A stretch of 64,000 nucleotides of DNA from Doris montereyensis (GCA_037039925.1 JAXRKP010000168.1:66001-130000); one strand, 5' to 3'; numbered from the stretch's first letter, positions 1-13,019 are shown. Numbers and translations are program-made. Notes: a model not told the origin generated them from the sequence alone.

Positions 1-935
1 CCTCTTTTGTTTATCACATTTTTGGATTCAGTCGCAAAGGCATCCTCAAAAATGAAGAAAATGAATGTAGGTATGTGGAAGCTCAAACCAGTAAATGTAT
101 CAATGCTTTCATTTGCCGATGATTTAGTTCTGTTTGGAAAAATCAGAAAGTGACCTTCAGGCGAATATCAACATTATGAACAATGAACTAAATAAAAGAG
201 GAATGAGAGTAAATGCAAAGAAAACCAAAGCAATGCTAGTAACTAGGAAGCTAAAACACAAAATCTTAAATTGGGCAGGGAGTATTTAGAACAAGTTCAA
301 AGCTACAATTACCTAGGAGTAATGGTTAACTCAGAGGGAAACTAAGAGAAGAAATCAGCCAGAGAATCAAAAAGGCAAGTGCAATATATAACCATCTTGG
401 AGAGGCATTTGTAGGTAAGCAAAAATTATCAACAAAAACCAAAATGGCAGATACAGTTTATTGTCCTACTCTCCTCTATGGCAGCGAAACTTGGACTTTA
501 GACAGTAGAGAATACAGTAGAGTACAGGCATCTGAAATGAAATATCTAAGAAGAGTGGTAGGGAAAACTAAACGAGACAAAATCAGAAACACAACAATAA
601 GAGATCAAACCAAAGCAGATGGCATAAAAACTAAGATAGAAACAAATCAATTGAGATGGTTTGGGCATGTAAACAGCATGAATGACAATAGAATAGCTAA
701 ATCAGTATACAGTGCTAAAGCCCAAGGTAAAAGACCAAAAGGCAGACTTCGGAGAAAGTGGGAAGAAGATATAAAAGAGGAATTGAAGCATAGAAATTTA
801 ACTTTTTTGGAAAGAAACAGAAAATGCCAGGACAAAGCATCCCGGAGAAAGATCATTTTGACATCTGAACCCATACACCGAAAGGTAGAATGGGAACTGA
901 TAAAGAAAAAGAAAGAAAGAACTTTAATAATAAAT
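1..935 (+). mobile_element. LINE-A copy 1: 3' half of an APE-type LINE, broken
   Basis: Starts inside the reverse transcriptase (FADDLVLF in frame near 110-135) and runs to an AAAG-rich tail near 920. The open stretch 444-980 holds YGSETWTLDSR, LRWFGHVNSMNDNRIAK and RRKWEEDIKEELKHRN, the typical C-terminal region of many invertebrate LINEs. Indels near 140 and 270-350 break the upstream frame. The 5' part lies outside the window. Nearly identical sequence recurs on minus at 9080-12257 and on plus at 61733-64000. LINE clade not assigned. Confidence 0.88.
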
Positions 936-1034
936 GACCAGAAAATGTCAAACAAAGAAAAGACCAACAAGAAAATGTAAAATACAGCCATATTTCCTCA
1001 GTGCGAATCCATTCAGCAATACCGCATGACTTAA

Positions 1035-1303
1035 GTTAGGCTGTCAGACTTTGAATCGTTTGGTTCTGGGGTAAGTTTGAAACCTGGCAACGCTAAGTCC
1101 CATGATGTCCTTGTGAAAAACACTTATCCTGTATTTTCCTAATCAATCCAGATGAAAGTGAGTGCCAGAACCAACTAAGGAGTCAAAACCTAGGACAGAC
1201 TAGCTTCTTGTTCGGGAGGGTGATATATTATCATCCATTCCATCTTACAGCTATGGAAATTGGGATATGCTCTGGCTCTATGAGCCTTGAAGGAACTCTA
1301 CCT
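1035..1303 (+). mobile_element. SINE family 1 copy
   Basis: Matches the better-preserved copy at 49789-50072, including the stretches ending in AGACTAG, GGAGG-TGAT and CTTGAAGGAAC. The tRNA-like head is eroded. It sits directly behind LINE-A copy 1. Confidence 0.7.
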
Positions 1304-1611
1304 TTTTTCATGCTTGCAATTTTACAGTAAACAGAGACTCCATAAATGACAACTAAACATTCAAACAAAACAAAGACATACATAAGAAAATGTAGAATAC
1401 GATCCCTTTCCCAAAGAGCGAAAAACACTCAAACACTCTAAAGTTAGCAATACACAATGACTAAAAGTCAGCTACAAAGCAAGATAGAACTTGATGTCTG
1501 GCTAGCATGGCAGCCTGTACCTTAGAGAACTTAGATTTATCCCTTTAATGATGACTTTTTTGTTTCATTTAAATTTACCCGACAACTTTTAGACAGACAG
1601 CAGTGATTTCA

Positions 1612-1735
1612 TGGAGAATTCAGAGAGAAACGCAAGAGGAAAGACATGTGAAAGTCACAAAGTGTGAAAGGAGAAAGAGATCTAATAGAAGTAGGATCTA
1701 CCAGTTGTGCCTATCAGCCGCCCAAAGCTAAATTG
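1612..1735 (+). repeat. Roughly 130-bp dispersed repeat, diverged copy
   Basis: Shares GAGAAT-CAGAGAGAAACGCAAG, GTGAAAG and AAGTAGGATCTACCAG with copies at 2876, 34203, 41283, 52675 and others. No ORF. Confidence 0.55.
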
Positions 1736-2383
1736 TGTCACAACAAAGGCATGTGTTATCTATCTGTACAATTCATGTAGTACCAACCTTCAGTAAACAG
1801 TCAACTTAGATTTATCCCTCCATACATACAGAGCGGTTTACATACATAAGCCAAAAAATCAGATGTTCTTTTTTTTTTCTTTTTTTTTTTTTGGCGGAAA
1901 AATATCAACATATTGGGATCCTTCAAAACTACGTCAGATAGATTTAAAATCTACACACAAAAACAGTACCAAAGATAACATGCATCCTGAATCTGATGTG
2001 TACATCGTCAAAGTTGGTGAGAAGAGTGAAGTCGGGGACCTGACTTGAATCCAACAAGACCAACCCTGTTAAACTTTACCTCTAATAAATTGCTCTCCAT
2101 CTGTAAGTTATAAACAAGTTTAGATCTATGCCTGATCATATCGCTGTTGCAGACGACAAAGTATGCGTCGATGATAACGGGGCGTTTACTATAAACAAAT
2201 TATGTCTTTAGTGCAAATAGGGTTACGTCCATAACATTATATGGCTTCTATTTTGTTCTCATGAACGCAGCCAATATGACAAAAACCTAAAGCGAAGGTC
2301 AAGGAGACTTCATCCAACGTGGAATGCGTTGTGTCCAAATGGTTTTCACGTCTTATGATCCCTACAGTAGATCACAACGCATG

Positions 2384-2395
2384 ATAAATAATAAC

Positions 2396-2462
<67 letters not shown>
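2384..2462. repeat. (AAT)n microsatellite
   Basis: About 25 uninterrupted AAT units. The Asn-run ORF across it is an artefact. Confidence 0.97.
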
Positions 2463-2875
2463 CAATAATGATATCAATCGTAGCATACACGTCATGTAAA
2501 CACACTTAAATCACTAGAAGAACAGTAATAATAGTCCCAACTACAGGTGTTAAACCGATGTCACCGACTGCCTTACAACAAACTACACATTACCATGGTC
2601 GACATTCAAAACCGGTGAGCTCAACCACGCGCTCCAACGCACATCAACATGCGTGTGCCACAAATATCATGGGATCCCCCCCCCCCGACTCCCTCCCTCA
2701 CACGATCCCTCCACCCCATCCCACCAAAGGCTGTGTGAGGAAGCTTATGTTATGCAGGCACTCATCTTCATCCCATGATGCAGTAACATAATATTATGTA
2801 TACCTAGTAGAAACCACTACCTCGTGAAGCTGTCTCTGAATTCATATATATATATATATAATTTGTTGTTTCATT

Positions 2876-3238
2876 GAAATTCACCCCGTCCACCATTGGG
2901 TGATCTCAAGATTGAATTTATTAAGATGAAACAGCAAGGTGAAAGATCATTGAAAGAAGGAAAGGAAGAAGTAGAACCCACAAGCAGCCTCCGCCAATCG
3001 CCTGCTTTATACATATGTATATAAACCTTTGTGACAAATGAAATTGTTATTTCTCTAAAACATCACCTTAGAAGTGTTAGAAGGGCTACTTTGGCTGTTT
3101 CGTCGCAATATTACTATGTATACCACAACATGCGCCGAATTCGCGGTAATTTAGGAGTACGGTAAACAGCAAGATGAAGGACACGTGAAAGAGTAAAGGG
3201 AAAAAAGAAGGAGAACATACCAATATCGCTCCTTCAAC
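2876..3238 (+). repeat. Two tandem copies of the roughly 130-bp dispersed repeat
   Basis: Copies at about 2876-3005 and 3148-3238 both carry CAGCAAG-TGAAAG, GGAAAG and GAAG-AG-AC-TACC-style blocks, ending in a Pro/Cys-like CCACCA motif. Same family as the copies in URB2 introns. Confidence 0.6.
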
Positions 3239-3354
3239 CATCCACCACAGACCGAAGGGCTACAAGGTCATGTGGTTTAAAACACAACAGATCAACCGAT
3301 GACACTGACAGCTAGGATAAACTGTAGGTAAACACGACTGATTGTGTATTTTTT

Positions 3355-3612
3355 TTTTTTAATAAAGTAAAGTTGCGATAGAGCCGGAACTTATCCCAGG
3401 CCATAAAAATCACCTCCTCGACAGGACGCTAGCCTAACGCAGATTTTTACCCCAAGCCAGTGCGTGTACCCATTTGCACCTGGGTCGAATGGGGAAAATG
3501 TGTGTTACGTGTCCTTCCCAAGGAACACAACGTCGGACCTAGCTTAGCTAAGATCGAACCCGGTAACTCATGATCCCCAGTCCGGCAGCGTAACTACTAT
3601 ATCAGCGACACC
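3355..3612 (-). mobile_element. SINE family 1 copy
   Basis: Reverse copy with head (minus) GGTGTCGCTGATATAGTAG and a B-box-like GGGTTCGATC near 3550, body to about 3355 ending TTTATT. Matches copies at 37183, 39543, 39858 and 49789. Confidence 0.75.
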
Positions 3613-3983
3613 ACCTTGTATTATTTAATATTCAAGTATTACAGACAGCCCGTGAAGATGTCCCATCATCCACACGCTTTTCAACGAAAGGATATAACAG
3701 CCAACAGTAGGTGTGGCGTTGACAGCTGTCTCCATGTTCAAACACTAAATAAGTGCCGCGGGTTATCATTGACTGACTTCATAAGCAGAGTGATCTCACG
3801 TGGCTGCAGAGTAAAATCACAGAGAGCCTAATACAATTGTTGTGTAAAAACCTTTGGTATGATAGCCAACATTAACAATAGTATTGAGTGCAACAGGTTT
3901 TAAAAGCAAATCCACTATTACAGATACTGCGCCTGCTGCGCCTACGTTTTGTACACAACGATTCCCGCTGCTGTTGCTGCTAT

Positions 3984-4016
3984 CACCACCACCACTACTG
4001 CTGTTATTATTACTAC

Positions 4017-4068
<52 letters not shown>

Positions 4069-4084
4069 CTATCATTACTACCAG

Positions 4085-4132
<48 letters not shown>

Positions 4133-4138
4133 CAGCAC

Positions 4139-4170
<32 letters not shown>

Positions 4171-4247
4171 GCACTACTACTACTACTACCACTACTACTA
4201 CCACTACTACTACTACCACCACTGCACTACTACTACTAATACTACTG

Positions 4248-4284
<37 letters not shown>

Positions 4285-4295
4285 CACTACTACTT

Positions 4296-4347
<52 letters not shown>

Positions 4348-4351
4348 GACG
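3984..4351. repeat. (CTA)n/(CCA)n microsatellite, about 350 bp
   Basis: Long imperfect CTA array with interspersed CCA units and short interruptions. All ORFs across it are homopolymer-like artefacts. Confidence 0.97.
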
Positions 4352-4653
4352 GCGACGTTCGATCGAGATAAACCAAATAAACGGCACACAATGTGACGTA
4401 AGTGCGTAAGAATGATTATGACAGACGGAAAAAACTGAAAGAGAGACCAGTCATTTAACGTCTCAAATGTTATCTTACTTAGAGATAAACAAGACAGCCA
4501 AACAGACAGCGGGTCAGGAAGGCAACAAGTGGTCGTACCAACGTCTGGCAAGCGAGGGCGGGCATCCCGGCAAAGCCTTCTCACGATCGATACTGTGTCT
4601 CTGCTGTGTCTATTATGTTACATGTATATTATACCATTACATAACACACACAC

Positions 4654-4654
<1 letters not shown>

Positions 4655-4742
<88 letters not shown>
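4655..4742. repeat. (AT)n microsatellite
   Basis: About 43 AT units, self-complementary and able to form a cruciform. Confidence 0.97.
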
Positions 4743-4746
<4 letters not shown>

Positions 4747-5680
4747 ATATATTCAATTGATTGGTAAAACAAGTCAACATCGTTCTTCTTAATGATGCGC
4801 ATGGGACGTTTCAGCTCTTATGGGAAAACCCTTGAAACGGAGACCACCACGTTTGCACACGCCTTCATCCGACATCAGCCTACATTTTCGTGATCTTTGA
4901 CGATAGTGAGTTCCGTGGGTACCATGGACAAAACCCCATCGAGTGCCAACATTTGTTTCATCTTAAAGTTTTGGTGTTTGTTGGAGTTGGTTGGTCCCCC
5001 CCCCCCCCCCCCAATGTTTGGTTTGCTGCGAGCAGCGACATGCTGCTAGACCTGAGGATGTAAGCCATTTGTCAGCCCTGGCCCCGAAGGTACCCCTCTT
5101 CTATAGTCTATAACGGCCTTTCACCTTCGGCTAATTTGCTTCCCTGTTCGGAAACGGACGAGTCGCTCACCGAATTAAACCGACTTGGAAGACCTGTACC
5201 CGCTTGCCCCGCCACATCTAAGACTCCCCAGGAGATCGGAAACATGTCACACCAGTAGATGTATCTCAGACAGTCAAAGGAAAAACAATCTTCTTACGAT
5301 GTTTTTGATGAGTTTGAGATTTCACCAACCAGATTGCCACTAGCCAAGTATGTAATCCTTAATACCGTCTACAAACAAGACGTCGACAACAAGACGTACA
5401 GCTGCGTGAGAGAGTCAACGAGTGGGTGACAAGTTCCTGAAAAAATGTATGTACCATACAGTAGGTCCCATTTTGTGTGATTACACATGGTGACACCTGG
5501 CGTTCATACTTGATAACGTGAATGCATCACACACGCAAGTTTAGATAGCTTAATATAGCAATATAGAGAGACTTAAATACACAGGACCCTTGAATTATAT
5601 AACGTCACCGAAATATGAGTCCCCTTTAACAACGATGTAATTCTAAATAAAGTTCACTCGGGACCCGACGGCGGGCAGTC
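4743..5680. other. No gene seen
   Basis: Unique-looking sequence with a C run of 17 at 4996-5012. No convincing exon, RNA or repeat match elsewhere in the window. Confidence 0.5.
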
Positions 5681-5682
5681 CC

Positions 5683-5988
5683 CAGCCCTCGGGACCACGG
5701 TTCGACAGAACACCTAACGATTGAACATGTCATCAGAAAAGCCTCAGCCCTCAAGACCACAGTTCGACAGAATACCAAAGGATTGAATTTTTCATCAGAA
5801 AAGCCTCAGCCCTCAAGACCACAGTACGACAGAATACCAAAGGATTGAACACTTCATCAGAAAAGCCTCAGCACTCAGGACCACAGTTCGACAGAACACC
5901 AAAGGATTGAACATGTCATCAGAAAAGCCTCAGCTCTCAGGACCACAGTTCGACAGAACACCAACGGATTGAACATTTCATCAGAAAT
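5683..5988. repeat. 62-bp tandem repeat, five units
   Basis: Units begin CAGCCCTC or CAGCACTC at 5683, 5745, 5807, 5869 and 5931, exactly 62 bases apart. Each holds GGACCACAGTTCGACAGAA and ends CATCAGAAAAGCCT. An inverted copy of the unit junction lies at 6046-6064. Period is not a multiple of three and no ORF runs through it. Confidence 0.93.
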
Positions 5989-6216
5989 GGACAGAGGTGG
6001 AGGACAGGGAGTTAAATTCTGACACGACTATGTTCATGCGGCCATGAGGGCTGAGGCTTTTCTGTCTAAAACTTCATCATGTTCACATGAGTCCATGAAA
6101 CAAACAAAATATTTACACTAATTCTCTACCCATTGGAATTTCAGGGGATGGGAAGTTGGGACAAGAGATAGCCGGAACGATAGTTTATAAATACTCAGAT
6201 GGATAGATAGACAAAG

Positions 6217-6455
<239 letters not shown>

Positions 6456-6742
6456 AGACAGAAATATAAAAGAGAAAACTTAAAAGGAGAGAGGAAGAAG
6501 AAAAAAAACAACGATTTTTAAAGAGACAAAACAAAAGAATTGTTTAATGGATGAATTTTACCCCTATTCACCATACTTGGCAATCCCAAAAGTGACATAA
6601 GAGCAACATCCAAATGTAACAGAAAAAAAAAAAGGAAAGCTGGAAGGTCTGCCACAAACATTGATAGACAAGAAGCAAGACAGCTTAGAGGACAATAAAG
6701 GTGTAAAAGTGGTAGAAAAGATCTCTTCTATAGAGGTATTAC

Positions 6743-6826
6743 CTGTGTCCACTACGTCCCTCTCTACTATAGGCAGTGGATCAAAGGTCGGCTGTTCTAT
6801 TGTAGGCTCCATGGTTGAAGGATCAG
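6743..6826 (-). CDS. Possible orphan exon, 84 bp, phase 1-1
   Basis: Reads DPSTMEPTIEQPTFDPLPI then VERDVVDT between a (CT)n-fed acceptor CCCATAG and a GTAATA donor. It is symmetric (phase 1 in and out), Pro/Glu/Thr-rich and free of stops. I do not recognise the family. No second exon was found, so it may be chance. If real it belongs to a different gene from URB2. Confidence 0.28.
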
Positions 6827-6899
6827 CTATGGGAGAGAGAGAGAGAGAGAGAGAACAAAACAAAATCAATAAAAGTCCTGAAGCATCAAGACAGATGTT

Positions 6900-7650
6900 A
6901 CCAGCAACAAGTGTGTGAACTTGGATGCTGAATGGCTTTCAAGTCCAAGCTGGTGCAGCTACTAATAACATACTATTTGAGTATGTGTAAATAAATTATA
7001 AATAGGGAGAGACAATAGCTTATATTGCCACTGTGATATCAACCAGCCCACAGGTCACTATGGTTTCACACCAATGGCTTAGCCTTACTATATCGGAAAG
7101 CCTTTTCAGCATAATGTTATATATGAAGGATTGTGGTAAGTTTTGTCTTGGGACTGTTAAGGCTTAGAAATGTGATCACATAAACCACTTTATTACCCTA
7201 TTTTACATACTTCATCGCTATTATACTTACAAATCAAAGAGCTTGTGAATGGTTTTATGACTTGCAACCTGTGTTACTTCAACAACAACATCAACAACAA
7301 AAAACCAACAAACTATTACTACTACTACTCATACATTCTATACTAATATTATTAATAATAAGAAGAAATATAGTGTTCTTCATGTTGAAGTTTAAGCGAG
7401 TATCTTTGATTTCTAAATGATAGTAAAGAATATTGAATAGCTTTCAATGTTTATCCAATATAAGAGCACAAAAAAAGTGAAAGAGAAAAACGTTGAAACT
7501 ATCCTGCTTCCCTCAGAGATAAATCATGATATTATTACAGTGTGGTAATCTGTTTAGAATAAATATCTACTCTTATGGTACATGACATATTATTATTTTG
7601 GTTGAGTGAGCCTATATACACACAAACAGACATACAATCTCACAGTCACA
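6900..7650. other. No gene seen
   Basis: AT-rich unique sequence. No feature beyond short trinucleotide runs near 7310-7330. Confidence 0.5.
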
Positions 7651-7656
7651 GATACA

Positions 7657-7661
7657 TTCTC

Positions 7662-7704
<43 letters not shown>

Positions 7705-7721
7705 CCTCCCTCCCTCCCTCC

Positions 7722-7816
<95 letters not shown>

Positions 7817-7830
7817 CTCTCTCCTCTTCC
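7657..7830. repeat. (CT)n with (CCCT)n block
   Basis: Pyrimidine-only tract with CCTCCCTCCC core near 7700. Complement-frame ORFs (Arg/Glu runs) are artefacts. Confidence 0.97.
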
Positions 7831-7899
7831 TTGCATCCCCCCCACCAAAAATAACCAACCTCTCTCTTTCCCCATCTCTTTCTGTAGGTCTGTCTCTAT

Positions 7900-9060
7900 A
7901 CATTTGATATAACCCAAAACAATCTCTTTTATAACTGTGATTTGCTTGCAGCCCCTTTAATAGTAAATCATGTAAGGTTGATGAACCAACACAAGTCGTA
8001 GGTTTTCAATTTTCATTATTGCTAAATGTAAATAAATGAAATGGCCCTGGTTCATGACTACAATGTGTTATTTTCTTGCAGAAAAATTTGCTATATTTAT
8101 ATTTATTTATGACCATCATTTGGGCATTCATCAGTGATATTTCTCATCGTTTTACTTCCTTTCAATTTCAGTCATGTCCATAAAATCTTTTTTTTTCTTT
8201 CTATCTTTCCTGTTTTGTGTCACTGGAGAAGACAAAAATACCTGTTGAAATCTATCAAAATATATAGCACATAAAGGGCAATGGAAGGATTCCCATAGTG
8301 GGGTGCATCTAACGGACATAGCTGAGATATAAAGGTGTGGGAGGGTGAAGGAGCTAGAATTTGTTGTTCAGAGGTTCCTTCCTGTGGCAGTAGTATTTTG
8401 TGGATATATGAAATTGTTATGGTCATTTCGGCAATCTGAAACAGTGACAGAGTCTAGACGATGGGCAGTTTCTTTTGAACAGGAGCAGTTCAAATGTCGA
8501 TGACACTGATAGTGTAACATATTGGACTGGGACAAACCATTGAACTGGGAGTGATTGACATTCGTGTACTTAAACATTGAGCATATTTCTAAACATGAAA
8601 CTTTGTAAAGTTATCTTTTTGCATAAATGCTGTATAATAATAGATTTATCTTTCGTAAATAAAAAGAAATGCTAGTTGCAATGGTATATGCCTATTTGTT
8701 ATTGTTGAAACAAAAATGAAACTAAATAAAACACAACACCCCCCCCCTTAAAAAAAAGCCTTGTTAAAAAACTCAACGGAAGCTTGGTAAGTTGGGGTGC
8801 TACCTCCCTTGCATGCCTGTTTACCATCGTATGTGGCATGTCCATATCAGTTTACACGTTCAGATAAAACTTACAGGCGCAGAGGATAAAGACGAATGGA
8901 AATGGAAGAGATCTATACAATCCCTGGGCTGATTCCCTGCCGCACCACCTACAGATTTGATAGGAGTTTTATAGTAGGGCACAGTATTTAAATTTCACTG
9001 GTGAGCGAAGTTCAATGAAAAGTAAACATAACACATGTCAAACCATCTTTAGATACAGTA
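7900..9060. other. No gene seen
   Basis: AT-rich sequence with a C run near 8741. Short minus-strand ORFs at 8220-8577 show no recognisable motif and no splice context I trust. Confidence 0.45.
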
Positions 9061-9687
9061 GTTTCCACCAAATTGCATCTCTTTTTTCTTTATCAGTTCC
9101 CATTCTACTTTCGGTGTATGGATTCAGATGCCCGAGATGATCTTTCTCCAGGATGCCTTGTCCTGACATTTTCTGTTTCCTTCCAAAAAAGTTTAATTTT
9201 TATGTTTTAATGCCTCTTTTATATCTTCTTCCCACTTTGTCCGAAGTCTGCCTTTTGGTCTTTTACCTTGGGATTTAGCACTGTATACTGATTTAGCTAT
9301 TATATTGTCATTCATTCTGTTTACATGCCCAAACCATCTCAATTGATTTGTTTCTATCTTAATTTTTATGCCATCTGCTTTGGTTTGATCTCTTATTGTC
9401 GTGTTTCTGATTTTGAGTTTTCCCTACCACTCTTTTTAGATTTCAGCTGCCTGAGAGTAGGACAATAAACTGTATTGTATACTGCCATTTTGGTTTTTGT
9501 TGATAATTTTTGCTTACCTACAAATACCTCTCCTAGATGGTTATATATTGCACTTGCCTTTTTGATTCTCTAGCTGATTTCTTCTCTTAGTTTTCCCTCT
9601 GAGTTAATCATTACTCCTAGGTAATTGTAGTTTTGAACTTGTTCTAAATACTCCCTGCCCAATTTAAGATTTTGTGTTTTAACTTCC

Positions 9688-10278
9688 CTAGTTACTAGCA
9701 TTGCTTTGGTTTTCTTTGCATTTACTCCTCATTCCTCTTTTATTTAGTTCATTGTTCATAATGTTGATATTCGCCTGAAGGTCACTTTCTGATTTTCCAA
9801 ACAGAACTAAATCATCGGCAAATGAAAGCATTGATACATTTACTGGTTTGAGCTTCCACATACCTACATTCATTTTTTTCATTTTTGAGGATGCCTTTGT
9901 GACTGAATCCATAAATGTGATAAACAAAAGAGGACTTAGGATACAACCCTGTCTTACTCCTATATCTACATCAAATTCTTCAGATACATTTCCAGCTACT
10001 CTCACTGCACATGTTGGTTTATTGTAAAAACATTTAATGGCTTTTATTAAATTTTGCTTTACATTGTGTTCTTTGAAGGAATGCCATAGTTCGTCCCTCC
10101 TCACAGTGTCAAATGCCTTTTCTAAGTCAATAAAACACAGGTGTAAGTCAATCTTTCTCTCAAGGAATTTTTCTATTATTTGTCTTATTGAAAATATGTG
10201 GTCTTGTACACTTCCTCCAGGTCTAAATCCACTCTGATGCTCTTCAATCTGATCCTCTACTCTTTTCCTTAGTCTCAT
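9688..10278 (-). pseudogene. LINE-A reverse transcriptase core fragment
   Basis: 196-codon open stretch with RT motifs in order: SGFRPG (about residue 16), DLEKAFD (about 51), RQGCILSPLLF (about 108) and the catalytic FADD (about 152). Upstream (10275-10481, VPDDWKKGTVVPIHKKG) and downstream parts are in other frames. Confidence 0.9.
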
Positions 10279-12081
10279 TTCCAGTATTCTGGCATATACT
10301 TTTCCTGGAACGCTAAGTAGTGATATCCTCTATAGTTTGAGCATTCCATAGTTGATCCTTTCTTATGTATTGGTACTACCGTTCCCTTTTTCCAGTCGTC
10401 TGGCACCTGTTTGGACTTCCATGCTTGTGTTGATATTGCATGTAGTAGTTTGTCTGCCTCTCTCCCTTGGTTTTTAATCATTTCTGGATAAACTTAATCT
10501 GCTCCTGGGGCTTTTCCTAACTTCACCTTTCTTATCGCTGTTTGGATTTCTTCCATTGATATATCTACATCTTCAGCTGTCTCCTCTGGATTACTTGATA
10601 CTCTTACTAATTGATCTTTACTCCTTGTTTCATACGTTCTCAGGGATTATGTAATTGGTGAAAATGCTTTCTCCATGTTTCAATGATTGCACTATCGTAT
10701 TGGGCATGCTTTAGTATTTCTCATGCTCTTCATTACCCTCCATAACAACTTTTGATTTCCTTGATAGCTTTCTTGTAGTCTTTGTCCAAACTCTTCCCAT
10801 TGTTCCTGTTTTGCTTTCCTAACTTCCTCTTTGGCGATAGTTCTTTATTCGTCACGTTTTCTATCCTATCATCTGCTCTCTTTGTTTGCAAGTATTTCTT
10901 CCAGGCATCCTTCTTTTTCTTTGATCTTAGTCTTGATATTATCATTCCACCATGATGTTCTTTTCCTATCTCCTTTAATTTTTTCATACCACAGACCTCT
11001 TCACTACAACTGAGAAGTGTGGCTTTATACATCTGCCACTTTTCTTCTATTGTGCTATCATTCAGATCCATCTGTCTTTCACTGATAAATCTTTTTATTC
11101 TAGATTGATATACCTGTTTTACTACTGGTTTATTTAGTTCCACTATTTTGAGTTTACTAGCTTTCTTCTCTTTCCTTTTCTGTTTGTTTTTTCCACAGTC
11201 AGTAATCTGACTTTGGCAATCACTAAGTGATGATCCCTAAATATTTCTGCTCCTCTGTTTACTCTTGCATCCAATATACTGTAAAAAAGAGCTGCTAACT
11301 ATTATATGTAGTCTATCATTGACCTTTCACACCTGTCTTGATTTACACTTGTATATTTGTGGATATCTTTATGAGAAAAAAGGTGTTGGCTATTTTCATG
11401 TTATTCTTTAGGCAAAAATCTATGAGTCTCTCTCCATTTGGAGAAGTTGCTGTCTCTCCTTCTTTACCTATTACTCCTCCTGACGTTTCTACATTGTTGC
11501 CTACTCTAGCATTTAAATCTCGTAAAAGCATTAGTTCCTGTTTGGATTTAAGATTCTCTGCAGCTATTTGTAAATCCTTTTCGAAGATATCTTTTTCTTC
11601 TTTAGTTGCGTCTTCATTTGGTCCATAAGCTATTAATAATTTAATTTCTCGTCCCTTTGGTTTAATATTTACCTCTAATAGCCGTGGGCTTATAAATTTC
11701 CAACTTTCTAGTAGCTTTTCATCCCTTTTATGCACTAGGAGGCCTACTCCTGCTCTAGCTCTATCTTTGATATTTACTCTGAGAAGATTAAAATACGATT
11801 CAGTCCTACAATCTCTATTCCTTGTCCTTTTTTCTTTGTTTCTGTAATGGCCACAATATCTACTTTGAATTTTTCCATTTCTTCAACTAATTCTAATTGT
11901 TTTCCATTTATTGCCCTAACGTTCCATGTTCCAAAATCACAGTCCGTGTTCGTTTCCAAGTTCATCTTCCAAAGATGCCGGTTATATTTCCTTTACTTCT
12001 CTGAATCAGGTTTTTTTTTGATAAACAGGGGATTATCCCACTGTCCTAGATAGATGGTGGGGCTGCCACCTTGAGGCCCCT

Positions 12082-12217
12082 ACCGGGCCTTATTATTTTC
12101 TGTCAGGGTCAACTCCTTTAGCCTTTGGTCATTCAAGACTGGCCTGCAAGGCAGCAGGTTGTTTTCTGTGAGGGTTCACTTCCTTAGCCTTTGGTCAGCA
12201 AGACCCGCCTGCAAGGC
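12082..12217 (-). repeat. LINE-A 5' monomers (two)
   Basis: Two imperfect units, each with GCCTTGCAGGC, GACCAAAGGCTAAGG and GTGAACCCT or TTGACCCTG blocks. The same monomer occurs three times at the 5' end of copy 3. GCCTGCAAGGC is nearly palindromic. Confidence 0.8.
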
Positions 12218-12779
12218 AGCATCTACTCCGTACAGGTGCTCACCTGTCCACTGCCCGGCCAAATTGCATGATTCGTCATATTGCCCGTTTTTCATGTAAA
12301 TTTGACAACACTAATTACCGCCTCAAAATGCAATGGCTAGCTTGACTTCCAAAATGCAACAGGTTTTTGTTGAAGTAGGGTGTATTCCGTACTAGTAAGA
12401 AACCGTGCCCAATTGTTTCCGGTAAGTGGTGAATTGCAAAGATGCCTACCATAGATAAGCACACGGGGTGTGAACTACCAGAGGGACCCAACTTTGCCCA
12501 GGATAGGAAGAGGTGGGGGAGGGCAGGGTGAGAGTGGGATATTTTCGTGGGGGTTGGTGGTGAGGCGGGTGGTGAAGGGTCAGGGATAGTGATAGCATGT
12601 GCCCGACTATGGAAGTTACTCCAGAGAAAATTATACAAATTGGTGTATGACGTTCATACCATCAGGGCTGATTGTGCCCAATCTTACTATAAGTCAGTTC
12701 TCTATAGACTTCTAGACTTAGCACCGCCGGTGCATGCCCTGAGATTGGGAATGCATGTCCTGGTCCATTAAAATGCATT

Positions 12780-12955
12780 AAAAGATCTTGATCTAGATAT
12801 TTCTCGTTTGTTGTCTGACGAAGGGTTATACCCAAAACGTCAAATATGTTTGTTCTGTCTTTATTAGTGGAGTTGTCACTTATTGTCATATTTCGCCTTT
12901 GACTTCACTCCAATGTGGCTCCTTTGTATTACTTTGACTTTACCGTAGCCACTGC
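12780..12955 (+). repeat. Dispersed repeat related to the foldback at 57.7 kb
   Basis: GACGAAGGGTTATACCC, AACGTC, then TTTGTTCTGTCTTTATTAG, GTTGTCACTTATTGTCATAT and TTTGACTTCACTCCA. The second half recurs inverted at 57715-57800 and direct at 57987-58041. Confidence 0.75.
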
Positions 12956-13019
12956 ACTGTTACTGTTAGTTATACATAGATGACTAAACTGTATTAGATT
13001 TTAGTTCTATGAATCAGTA

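Larger units (their letters stand above)
9080..12257 (-). mobile_element. LINE-A copy 2: near full-length APE-type LINE, broken
   Basis: 5' end (CCGGGCAGTGGACAGGT on minus) at 12257 matches LINE-A copy 3. Two 5' monomers lie at about 12082-12217. The endonuclease start (DFGTWNVRAINGKQ, ITETKKKG) is at 11774-11965 and its C-terminal half (DLNARVGNNVE) at 11343-11735. The RT core 9688-10278 has HQSGFRPGGSVQDH, FIDLEKAFDTV, GVRQGCILSPLLF and FADDLVLF. It ends near 9080 with GATAAAGAAA. Frameshifts and stops separate the pieces, so it is not autonomous. Length about 3.18 kb. Confidence 0.92.

Noticed and set aside
3884..4584. Long ORFs with Thr, Tyr, Leu, Ser or Val runs
   Set aside because: All six-frame readings of a CTA microsatellite.
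5683..5988. CRISPR array
   Set aside because: The 62-bp units are fully similar end to end with no variable spacers, and the genome is eukaryotic.
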